Shown here piece by piece: positions 1 to 5,245 of a stretch of DNA of 5,245 nt. A program made the translations under genes and the position numbers. The DNA lies in NCBI GenBank assembly GCA_964511405.1, contig CAZEFK010000324.1, positions 1 through 5,245 on the forward strand, written 5' to 3'. Each line of letters opens with the position of its first letter. Positions within the stretch are counted from its first letter, which is position 1. This DNA is from CAZEFK01 sp964511405 (GTDB lineage: Bacteria; Pseudomonadota; Alphaproteobacteria; Elsterales; Elsteraceae). Below the pieces are notes generated by a model that worked only from the letters and a program-made list of their open reading frames with translations, had not been told where the DNA came from and did no database searches.

Positions 1-183
1 CTGCGGGCGATGGGATTCCCGACCGCCATGTTCACGGTGCTGTTCGCCGTGGCGCGCACCGTGGGCTGGATCGCGCAGTGGAAGGAGATGATCGAGGATC
101 CGGGCCAGAAGATCGGCCGGCCGCGCCAGCTCTACACCGGCGCCGTGCAGCGGGACTATGTTCCGCTGTCGCACCGTGGCTAG
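1..183 (+). CDS. gltA: Citrate synthase, C-terminal end (partial, 5' end outside window)
   Basis: The frame is open from the first base and ends at TAG, giving the last 60 residues of a type II (hexameric, bacterial) citrate synthase, the cytoplasmic enzyme that condenses acetyl-CoA with oxaloacetate at the entry of the TCA cycle. Family-typical stretches are visible: RAMGFPTAMFTVLFAVARTVGW (split here as visible residues 2-10 and 11-23), then IAQWKEMIEDPGQKIGRPRQLYTG. By recall of the E. coli protein, visible Arg19 (in ARTVGW) and Arg40 (in GRPRQ) match the active-site arginines Arg387 and Arg407 that contact oxaloacetate/citrate, so the end looks intact. The catalytic His and Asp lie upstream, outside the window. 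The gene converges on the lipid A operon. No T-tracted terminator follows the stop codon. Confidence 0.96.
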   Translation: MRAMGFPTAMFTVLFAVARTVGWIAQWKEMIEDPGQKIGRPRQLYTGAVQRDYVPLSHRG

Positions 184-418
184 CCGCAACAGCTCGTCCT
201 TCGTCAATCCGGACGGTGCCGGCGACAGCCGGCCCGTTCCGCGCGTGCTTCCCTACATCGCGCGGCCGGTCCGGCCGCGCGCGCCCGCCAACGACAACCG
301 CCGGCACCTGCCGCGCCGACTGCGTGGCGCGGCGCTGGTTGCCCTGATCGGCTTGGCCGTGCCGCTCGCGGCCCTGCTGGCGATGACCCTGTTCGCGACC
401 CGGGTGGCGCTGCCCTAA
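158..418 (+). CDS. Small hypothetical protein with one C-terminal membrane segment
   Basis: I do not recognise this family. The ORF encodes 86 residues from ATG 158, overlapping the end of gltA by 26 nt, or 80 residues from GTG 176, overlapping by 8 nt. Neither start has a good Shine-Dalgarno, so the start is open; the GTG needs the smaller overlap. Third positions are overwhelmingly G or C, as in the certain genes here, which supports coding. The N-terminal half is polar and Pro/Arg-rich (about residues 25-56, with ANDNRR near 44-49). It is followed by one hydrophobic stretch, about residues 57-79 (GAALVALIGLAVPLAALL and on), then a five- or six-residue tail. Basic residues just before the hydrophobic stretch predict a cytoplasmic N-terminus and a single-pass inner-membrane protein. 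It may be co-transcribed with gltA. The alternative is a non-coding open frame in GC-rich DNA. Confidence 0.5.
   Translation: MFRCRTVASRNSSSFVNPDGAGDSRPVPRVLPYIARPVRPRAPANDNRRHLPRRLRGAALVALIGLAVPLAALLAMTLFATRVALP
259..281. repeat. Perfect GC palindrome, 11-bp arms around one T
   Basis: CGCGCGGCCGG at 259-269 is followed by T270 and its exact reverse complement at 271-281. As RNA it could fold into a stem of about 8-9 bp with a 5-nt loop. It lies 75 nt past the gltA stop and 133 nt past the lpxB stop, inside the small ORF (codons for ARPVRPR). No T-run follows on either strand, so it is not a canonical intrinsic terminator. It might stabilise mRNA 3' ends or slow polymerase, or it may be chance in very GC-rich coding sequence. 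Confidence 0.5.
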
Positions 419-1566
419 GACAGCGCCGCCACCGGAACCCCGATCCGCTCCAGGATTGCGCGCGCGGCCCGCCGGCTCGGCGCCTCCGCGCCGGCGCCCA
501 GCGCCGCGGCGACGCCGGTCAGGGCCGCCTGCTGCCGTGCCGCCGCCGCGGTCCGGTCGAGCAGCGGCGCCACTTCCGCCGCCAGCGTTTCGGGCCGGGC
601 GGCGCCCTGCACCAGCTCCGGCATCACGCGTCGCTCGGCGATCAGATTGGGGATCGAGACATGGTCGACCGTGACCAGCGGCATGACGATCGCCGCGGTT
701 ATCGGGTTGGCCCGATAGGTCACCACGGTCGGCGTGCCGGCCAGGGCCAGTTCCAACGACACGGTTCCCGAAGCCGCCAGCGCCGCATCGGATGCGGCGA
801 ACGCGTCAGCGCCCTGGCCTTCGACCACGACCGGACGCCCGGGCCATGCCGCGGCCGCCGCCGCGACCGCTGCCGCGACCGGCCGTACGGTCGGAACCAC
901 CAGCCGCAGATCGGGCCGGCCCGCAGTCAACCGGCCGGCGACCTCGCCGAACAGCGGCAACAGCCGGCGCACTTCACCGCCGCGGCTGCCCGGTAGCAGG
1001 CACAGCAGCCGCGCCGCCGGGTCGATCCCGTGGCGCTGCCGGAACGCCGGGCCGTCGCCGGCCGGGCGCTCGACCGCCGGATGACCGACGAACCGGCAAT
1101 CGACGCCGTAGCGCGTGAAGAACGGCGGCTCGAACGGCAGCAGCGCCAGCAGATGGTCCACGGCACCGCCGAGATGCCGGGCTCGACCCGGCCGCCAGGC
1201 CCAGACCTGGGGTGCCACATAGTGGATCCGGGGAATCCCGGCGCCGGCCAGGCGCCGGCCGACCCGCAGGCTGAACGACGGCGCGTCGATGGTCACGAGC
1301 GCGGCCGGCCGCTGTGCGCGCACCGCGGCGGCGGTCTCGGCGATCCGCCGCAGCAGCCGCGGCAGGTGCGGCAGCACCTCGGCCACGCCGACCAGCGACA
1401 GCTCCGCCATCGGGAACCGGCTCTGCAGGCCTTCGGCTGCCATCGCCTCGCCGCCGATGCCGTCGAACGCCACGCCGTCGGCCGCAAGGGCGCGCAGGCT
1501 CCGCATCAGGGCAGCGCCCAGCCGATCCCCGGACGGCTCGCCGGCGATCAGGAAGAGGCGGGCCAT
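415..1566 (-). CDS. lpxB: Lipid-A-disaccharide synthase LpxB
   Basis: This is a 383-residue protein, the usual length for LpxB (GT19 family). It is a membrane-associated cytoplasmic glycosyltransferase that joins UDP-2,3-diacylglucosamine to lipid X (2,3-diacylglucosamine-1-phosphate), giving the beta-1',6 tetraacyl disaccharide-1-phosphate and UDP. Visible family marks are the N-terminal LFLIAGEPSGD (residues 4-14), the conserved Asp94 in TIDAPSF, HYVAPQVWAW (115-124), the LLPGSRGGEV loop (190-199), ASGTVSLE (265-272, sugar-nucleotide site) and VSIPNLIA (303-310). The start is the ATG just before ARLFLIAGE. The same frame stays open far upstream, but that is shadow of lpxI. The start overlaps the end of lpxI by 19 nt, with only a weak GAG five bases before the ATG, so translation probably depends on coupling. 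It is the last gene of the operon, and its TAG overlaps the stop of the opposing small ORF. Confidence 0.97.
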   Translation of the reverse strand: MARLFLIAGEPSGDRLGAALMRSLRALAADGVAFDGIGGEAMAAEGLQSRFPMAELSLVGVAEVLPHLPRLLRRIAETAAAVRAQRPAALVTIDAPSFSLRVGRRLAGAGIPRIHYVAPQVWAWRPGRARHLGGAVDHLLALLPFEPPFFTRYGVDCRFVGHPAVERPAGDGPAFRQRHGIDPAARLLCLLPGSRGGEVRRLLPLFGEVAGRLTAGRPDLRLVVPTVRPVAAAVAAAAAAWPGRPVVVEGQGADAFAASDAALAASGTVSLELALAGTPTVVTYRANPITAAIVMPLVTVDHVSIPNLIAERRVMPELVQGAARPETLAAEVAPLLDRTAAAARQQAALTGVAAALGAGAEAPSRRAARAILERIGVPVAALS

Positions 1567-2378
1567 GCCGACTCGAATCCGAACAGGAACAGGCCGGTCT
1601 GGTCGGCCGCCGCGATCGTCGCCGGCCGGTCCACCACCAAGGTTGTCCCGGCCTCGACGGCCAGCCCGGCGAACCCGCTCGCGGCGGCCACCGCCACCGT
1701 CTGCGGTCCGATCACCGGCGGATCGAGGCGCCGATCCTGCTGCGGCTTGGCCCGCTTGACCAGGACCGGAGCCTGGCCTGGCTGCGCCAGCGCCGCGGAC
1801 CGCCGGACCAGCGCATCCGTGCCCTCGATCGCCTCGACCGCCAGCACCAACCCTTGCTGCACCACGACCGCCTGCCCGACGTCGGCTTGCCCGAGCACGC
1901 GCGCCACGTCGGCGCCGCGGGCGATGTCGTCCATGTGCGCTGCCTCGGGCGCAACGCGGCCCCACACGCCGGCAAGCGCCGCCAGATCGGCCAGCACCTC
2001 CAGGGGCGACACCACGCGGAACCCCTCCTTGTCGAGCTCGGCCGCGACCGCCCGGAGCATGCCGTCGTCGCCGACGGCGCGCCAACCGATGCGCGCCAGC
2101 AGCGCCGCCCCGCGCAGGTCGGGCGCCAGGGCTGCTATCGATGGACGTTTGATGGTGCCCGCCATCACCACGTCGGCGCAGCCGGCGGCGCGCAGGTGAT
2201 CCAGCGTCGCGCCCGCAGCCCCCAGCCGGTTCCAGGCGTGCGGGACCGCGGCCACGGTCTCGGCGTCGGTCTGGCCGTCGAACGCGACCACGAAACACGC
2301 GCGCCCGGTCGCGCGGCAAGCCGCGATCAGGCGGCGCGGCAGCGCCCCGCCGCCGGCCAGGATCCCGAGCGCGCCCAT
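1548..2378 (-). CDS. lpxI: UDP-2,3-diacylglucosamine diphosphatase LpxI
   Basis: This 276-residue protein matches the LpxI family (DUF1009), which hydrolyses UDP-2,3-diacylglucosamine to lipid X and UMP at the cytoplasmic face of the inner membrane. LpxI replaces LpxH of enterobacteria and attacks the other phosphorus of the diphosphate. Visible marks are the N-terminal LGILAGGGALPRRL (4-17), VMAGTIKRPS (71-80), GDDGMLRAV (103-111), VVVQQGLVLAVEAIEGTDAL (171-190) and the signature KRAKPQQDRRLDPPVIGPQT (208-227), with Asp215 and Asp219. One of these should be the catalytic Asp reported in the Caulobacter enzyme (Asp225 there); Asp219 is my best guess. The start ATG is 6 nt after the lpxA stop. 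The end overlaps lpxB by 19 nt in another frame, so the two are separate proteins. Length and motifs look complete. Confidence 0.96.
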   Translation of the reverse strand: MGALGILAGGGALPRRLIAACRATGRACFVVAFDGQTDAETVAAVPHAWNRLGAAGATLDHLRAAGCADVVMAGTIKRPSIAALAPDLRGAALLARIGWRAVGDDGMLRAVAAELDKEGFRVVSPLEVLADLAALAGVWGRVAPEAAHMDDIARGADVARVLGQADVGQAVVVQQGLVLAVEAIEGTDALVRRSAALAQPGQAPVLVKRAKPQQDRRLDPPVIGPQTVAVAAASGFAGLAVEAGTTLVVDRPATIAAADQTGLFLFGFESAWPASS

Positions 2379-2384
2379 CGGCGC

Positions 2385-3188
2385 TTACCCGCGTGGCTGG
2401 CAGATCGCCCGGCTGCTGTCGGCGCGGATGAACGAGATGATGTCCATGACCGGGCCGTTGTCGACGAACAGCTCGGCAACGTCGTCCAAGCGCTCGGACA
2501 TGGTGCCTTCCTGGGCGAACAGCAGCCGATAGGCGTTGCGCAGCGAGTGGATGACCTCGCGGCTGAAGCCGCGCCGCTTCAGGCCCACGATGTTGAGCCC
2601 CGATAGCCGGGCGCGGTCGCCCATGACCGAGCCATAGGGAATGACGTCGTTCTCGACGCCGGACATGCCGCCGATCATGGCGTAGCGACCGATCCGGACG
2701 AACTGGTGGACCGCCGCCAGCCCGCCGAAGATCGCGTAGTCGCCGACCTCGACATGGCCGCCCAGCGTCGCGTTGTTGGCCATGGTGACGTTGTTGCCGA
2801 CGATGCAGTCATGGGCGATGTGGACGCCGACCATGAACAGGCAGTCGTCGCCGACCGACGTCAGCATGCGGCCGAACGCCGTGCCGGGATTGAGCGTCAC
2901 ATGCTCGCGGATGGTGCAGCGCGCCCCGATATGCAGCTCGGACGGCTCGCCGGCGTATTTCAGGGCCTGCGGCGGATGGCCGACCGAGGCGAAGGGATAG
3001 ATCGTCGTGCCCGTGCCGATCCGGGTCCGTCCGGCCACGACGACATGGCTGATCAGCCGTACCCCGTCCTGCAGCACGGCATGCGGGCCGACATGACAAT
3101 AGGGACCGATCTGGACCCCGGCCCCCAGTTCGGCACCGGGCTCGACGATCGCGGAGGGATGGACGGCGGCAGACACCGGCTTGGTCAT
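2385..3188 (-). CDS. lpxA: Acyl-ACP--UDP-N-acetylglucosamine O-acyltransferase LpxA
   Basis: LpxA (267 residues, normal length) is a cytoplasmic homotrimer that catalyses the first step of lipid A synthesis, moving a 3-hydroxyacyl chain from ACP to the 3-OH of UDP-GlcNAc. About residues 1-190 show the hexapeptide repeat pattern of a left-handed beta-helix (for example IVEPGAELGAGVQIGP). The C-terminal helical part begins near GLKRRGFSREVI (202-213). Histidines matching E. coli His122, His125 (catalytic), His144 and His160 are His123, His126 (HIAHDC), His145 (GGHVEV) and His161 (AVHQFV). Gly174 aligns with the E. coli hydrocarbon-ruler Gly173, which allows a C14 chain. The ATG overlaps the fabZ stop as ATGA, so translation is probably coupled; GGA lies about nine bases upstream. 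A TAA stop ends the gene just before lpxI. Confidence 0.98.
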   Translation of the reverse strand: MTKPVSAAVHPSAIVEPGAELGAGVQIGPYCHVGPHAVLQDGVRLISHVVVAGRTRIGTGTTIYPFASVGHPPQALKYAGEPSELHIGARCTIREHVTLNPGTAFGRMLTSVGDDCLFMVGVHIAHDCIVGNNVTMANNATLGGHVEVGDYAIFGGLAAVHQFVRIGRYAMIGGMSGVENDVIPYGSVMGDRARLSGLNIVGLKRRGFSREVIHSLRNAYRLLFAQEGTMSERLDDVAELFVDNGPVMDIISFIRADSSRAICQPRG

Positions 3189-3658
3189 CGGTCGTTGTCC
3201 ATGATCATGGCGGCGTAGGTCGCCTCGGCCACGAGTTGGTCGCCCACCTTGGCCTCCGCGTTGAACTTCCAGACGGTGCCGCGCTGGCGCTCCTTGTGCA
3301 CGTGAATATGCACGGTGTCGCCCGGCACCACCGGCTTGCGGAAGCGCGCGCTGTCCACGGTCATGAAATAGACCAGCTTGCCCTCGGCATCGGGTCCGAG
3401 GGTCTGGACCACCAGCACGGCCGAGGTCTGTGCCATTGCTTCGATGAGCAGGACCCCCGGCATCACCGGCCGGCGCGGGAAGTGGCCCTGGAAGAACGGC
3501 TCGTTGATCGTGACGTTCTTGATGCCGACGGCACTGACGTTGGGCACCACCTCGACGACCCGGTCGATCATCAGCATCGGGTAGCGATGGGGAATCATCT
3601 CCATCACCCGCACGATATCGATGTCGGCAACCCGCTCCGGCTGCTGCTCACCGCCCAT
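3185..3658 (-). CDS. fabZ: 3-hydroxyacyl-[acyl-carrier-protein] dehydratase FabZ
   Basis: FabZ dehydrates 3-hydroxyacyl-ACP to trans-2-enoyl-ACP in type II fatty acid elongation, in the cytoplasm. The protein has 157 residues and a single hot-dog fold. Visible marks are the N-terminal MEMIPHRYPMLMIDRV (19-34), the catalytic loop FFQGHFPRRPVMPGVL with His59, and LIEAMAQTSAVL with catalytic Glu73. The frame is open 29 codons further upstream, but that part reads the end of lpxD in another frame. The ATG at 3658 is chosen because AAAGGG lies eight bases before it and because FabZ proteins begin close to this point. It overlaps lpxD by 11 nt and lpxA by 4 nt. FabZ and LpxA/LpxD compete for 3-hydroxyacyl-ACP, which explains its place among lipid A genes. 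Confidence 0.98.
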   Translation of the reverse strand: MGGEQQPERVADIDIVRVMEMIPHRYPMLMIDRVVEVVPNVSAVGIKNVTINEPFFQGHFPRRPVMPGVLLIEAMAQTSAVLVVQTLGPDAEGKLVYFMTVDSARFRKPVVPGDTVHIHVHKERQRGTVWKFNAEAKVGDQLVAEATYAAMIMDNDR

Positions 3659-4670
3659 CGGAACTGCCCTTTCGCTTGCCGAGCCGTGCCAGCGCCACGT
3701 TCTGACGGTGCCAGTCGCGGACGGGCACGGCGGGGAAGCCGCCAACCTCGGCCCCTGGTTCGATATCCCGGAAAATTCCGCTCTTCGCCGCCACGCGCGC
3801 TCCTTTACCGATCTTGATATGGCCGCCCACCCCGACCTGGCCGCCCATGACTACGTAATCGTCGATCCGGCTCGACCCGGATATGCCGATCTGAGCCGCG
3901 ATCAGGCAACTCCGCCCGATGCGCACGTTGTGGGCGACCTGCACTTGGTTGTCGAGCTTGGTCCCGGCGCCGATCACGGTATCGCCCATCGCGCCGCGGT
4001 CGACGGTGGTGTTCGCGCCGATCTCGACGTCATCCTCGATCAGGGTGCGGCCGAGCTGGGGCATCTTCACCGCCCCGTTGGTGCCGTTGGCGAAGCCGAA
4101 GCCGGCCTGACCGATGCGCGCGCCTGGCTTGACCGTCACCCGCTGCCCCAGCACCGCATGGCTGATCGTGCAGCCGGCGCCGATGCGGGAGCCCGCGCCG
4201 ATCACGCAGCCGCGGCCGATGACGGCGCCCGGCTCGACCATGACCCCGGGCCCCAGCTCTGCGCCGGGGCCGATGACCGCGCCGCCGCCGACCAGAACCC
4301 CCTCGCCCAGCGACGCGGTCGGATCGACACCGGGGCCATAGGGCGCGCCACCGTCGACATCGGGGTAGAACAGCCGCGCCGCGGCGGCGAACGCCTGCTG
4401 CGGCGTCGGTGCGACCAGCAGCGCGACGCCTGTCCGGGCTTCTGTCCGCTCGGCGACCAGGCAGAAACCGGCCGCGCTGGCGGTGAACGCCGTGTCGTAG
4501 CGCGGGTCGGCGAAATAGCTCAGGTCGCCGGGACCGGCCTCGGCCAGTCCGGCGACGTCCAGGACCCAAGCGTCCGGATCGCCGCCGGGCGCCACGGCAG
4601 CGCCCAGGCGCTGGGCCAGGTCCCCCAGGCGGAAGGGCCCGGCCCGGTCGTAGAAGCGAAGGTCCGCCAT
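3648..4670 (-). CDS. lpxD: UDP-3-O-(3-hydroxyacyl)glucosamine N-acyltransferase LpxD
   Basis: LpxD (340 residues, normal length) is the cytoplasmic trimeric enzyme that adds the second 3-hydroxyacyl chain, from ACP, to the free amine of UDP-3-O-acyl-glucosamine, after LpxC. Residues 1 to about 105 form the N-terminal uridine-binding domain (VLDVAGLAEAGPGDLSYFADPRY at 36-58). A left-handed beta-helix of hexapeptide repeats follows (about 112-300), and the C-terminal end is helical. The catalytic histidine is His247 in LDNQVQVAHN (E. coli His239). His284 in VGGHIKIG sits 37 residues later, the same spacing as E. coli His239 to His276. FGFANG (191-196) and IGANTTVDRGAMGDT (217-231) are also family-typical. 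The ATG is 13 nt after the skp stop, with no strong Shine-Dalgarno between them, so it probably depends on readthrough from skp. The end overlaps fabZ by 11 nt. Confidence 0.98.
   Translation of the reverse strand: MADLRFYDRAGPFRLGDLAQRLGAAVAPGGDPDAWVLDVAGLAEAGPGDLSYFADPRYDTAFTASAAGFCLVAERTEARTGVALLVAPTPQQAFAAAARLFYPDVDGGAPYGPGVDPTASLGEGVLVGGGAVIGPGAELGPGVMVEPGAVIGRGCVIGAGSRIGAGCTISHAVLGQRVTVKPGARIGQAGFGFANGTNGAVKMPQLGRTLIEDDVEIGANTTVDRGAMGDTVIGAGTKLDNQVQVAHNVRIGRSCLIAAQIGISGSSRIDDYVVMGGQVGVGGHIKIGKGARVAAKSGIFRDIEPGAEVGGFPAVPVRDWHRQNVALARLGKRKGSSDGR
3667..3673 (-). promoter_or_regulatory. Ribosome binding site of fabZ
   Basis: GAAAGGG on the minus strand ends eight bases before the ATG at 3658. 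It lies inside the last codons of lpxD (Arg-Lys-Gly). It is the clearest Shine-Dalgarno in the window, and it decides the fabZ start against the ATG 87 nt upstream. Confidence 0.7.
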
Positions 4671-4683
4671 CGCGGCGTCGGCG

Positions 4684-5245
4684 CTATTGGGTCTGCAGCG
4701 GCGGCAGTTTGACCGTGACGCTCGGCAGCTTCTGGGCCAGCCGGGTCTCGACGTCGCGGGTCACGTCCAGGTCGTTGGCGCTCAGGATGACGAAGCGCTT
4801 GTCCATGATGATGTTGATGTTCCGCTCGGTGGCGACCTGGGTCATGACCTGGGCCATGGCGTCCTCGACCACCTTCATGGCGCTGCCGAATCCCTGATCG
4901 AGCTGGACGCGCTTGGCGTTGACCTGGCGCTGGAATTCCCCGACCTGCTGCTCGAAGGCCTTGACCCGGTCGTTGAAGGCCTGCTCGGCCAGCACCGACC
5001 GTTGTTTGCCGAGATCCTGCTCGGCGGTCCGGAGCTCGGTCTCGCGCTTGGTGATCTCGCCCTGATAGACCGAGCGCTGCTTCTCGATCTGATCGCGAAT
5101 GCCTTTGACCGCCGGCACTTCGCGCATGATCTGCTGGATGTCGACGACGGCGATCACCGCCGGCTTGATCGGCCCCGGCGGCGCGCCCTGGGGGGCTTGC
5201 GGGGCGGCGGGTGGTGCCGCGGCCGGCCGCTGCTGGGCGCCGGCC
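4684..5245 (-). CDS. skp: Skp/OmpH-family periplasmic chaperone (partial, 5' end outside window)
   Basis: The frame is open to the window edge, so the start and any signal peptide are outside; 186 residues are visible. Skp/OmpH proteins are trimeric periplasmic holdases that keep outer-membrane beta-barrel proteins unfolded on the way to the BAM complex. The first 28 visible residues are rich in Ala, Pro and Gln. Then comes the mature-domain beta-strand IAVVDIQQIMREVPAVKGI, a long charged, Gln/Glu-rich helical hairpin (about 85 residues from RDQIEKQRSV, the coiled-coil tentacles), and the body strands RNINIIMDKRFVILSANDLDVTRDV before the end LPSVTVKLPPLQTQ. An internal ATG at 5157 would remove the linker and any signal peptide, so it is unlikely to be the true start. 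Its place immediately before lpxD is the classic one; bamA would be expected further upstream. Confidence 0.93.
   Translation of the reverse strand, partial: AGAQQRPAAAPPAAPQAPQGAPPGPIKPAVIAVVDIQQIMREVPAVKGIRDQIEKQRSVYQGEITKRETELRTAEQDLGKQRSVLAEQAFNDRVKAFEQQVGEFQRQVNAKRVQLDQGFGSAMKVVEDAMAQVMTQVATERNINIIMDKRFVILSANDLDVTRDVETRLAQKLPSVTVKLPPLQTQ

Noticed and set aside
32..307. A 91-codon minus-strand open frame across the gltA end and the small ORF.
   Set aside because: It is antisense to gltA, Arg/Ala/Pro-rich and without any family feature.
1248..1260. Tandem GGCGCCGGCC copies within lpxB.
   Set aside because: It is a short coding coincidence (Gly-Ala-Gly codons) in GC-rich DNA, with only two copies.
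1548..1566. A programmed frameshift making an LpxI-LpxB fusion.
   Set aside because: No slippery heptamer or following stem was seen in the 19-nt overlap. A short overlap with re-initiation explains the layout.
415..2319. A 634-codon open frame that looks like a long LpxB with an extra 250-residue N-terminus.
   Set aside because: The extra part is Arg/Gly/Ala-rich shadow of lpxI, which is read in a different frame and has full family motifs. LpxB proteins begin at the ATG before ARLFLIAGE.
1030..2606. Long plus-strand open frames (389 and 430 codons) opposite lpxB, lpxI and lpxA.
   Set aside because: Their products are low-complexity Arg/Pro/Ala/Gln-rich sequence with no family features, and they lie antisense to well-supported genes. 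Long stop-free antisense frames are expected at this GC content.
3659..3745. An upstream ATG giving FabZ 29 extra residues.
   Set aside because: The extension has no resemblance to FabZ, lies within lpxD, and the downstream ATG has a good Shine-Dalgarno.
4114..4341. Periodic CCGGCGCC/GGGCCC-like motifs suggesting a DNA repeat array.
   Set aside because: They are codons for the Gly-Ala/Pro hexapeptide repeats of LpxD; the spacing of about 18 nt matches the beta-helix repeat.
3621..4712. A 363-codon plus-strand open frame opposite lpxD.
   Set aside because: It is antisense to a complete LpxD. Its repeated Asp/Ala/Gly/His pattern is the mirror of the hexapeptide repeats.

Overview
The window is a compact, very GC-rich stretch of chromosome. 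It carries the lipid A (Raetz pathway) gene cluster of a Gram-negative bacterium, most likely an alphaproteobacterium. Three things point there: third codon positions are almost always G or C; the cluster runs skp/ompH-lpxD-fabZ-lpxA-lpxI-lpxB; and it uses LpxI, the UDP-diacylglucosamine hydrolase typical of alphaproteobacteria, where enterobacteria use LpxH. A citrate synthase gene next to lpxB fits the same group. Order- or genus-level assignment is not possible from this sequence alone.

Layout. Positions 1-183 (+) hold the last 60 codons of citrate synthase (gltA). A small ORF follows at 158-418 (+); it has a C-terminal hydrophobic segment and no recognised family. From 415 to the right edge everything is on the minus strand. 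Read in the direction of transcription, from right to left, the genes are: a skp/ompH-like periplasmic chaperone gene (its 5' end lies outside the window), lpxD, fabZ, lpxA, lpxI and lpxB. Gaps in this block are 13 nt (skp-lpxD) and 6 nt (lpxA-lpxI). Overlaps are 11 nt (lpxD-fabZ), 4 nt (fabZ-lpxA, ATGA) and 19 nt (lpxI-lpxB). This is the pattern of one translationally coupled operon. Its promoter must lie beyond the right edge.

How the genes work together. LpxA puts a 3-hydroxyacyl chain on UDP-GlcNAc, LpxD adds a second chain after deacetylation by LpxC (not in the window), LpxI cleaves the UDP-diacylglucosamine to lipid X, and LpxB joins lipid X to another UDP-diacylglucosamine to make the disaccharide core. 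FabZ draws on the same 3-hydroxyacyl-ACP pool for fatty acid elongation, so its place in the operon links lipid A and phospholipid supply. Skp/OmpH helps outer-membrane proteins cross the periplasm. The operon is therefore an outer-membrane building unit.

No mobile element, CRISPR array, RNA gene or undescribed system was found. The least explained part is the left end: the small ORF, an 11-bp-arm GC palindrome inside it, and a convergent junction where two stop codons overlap and no terminator separates the genes.
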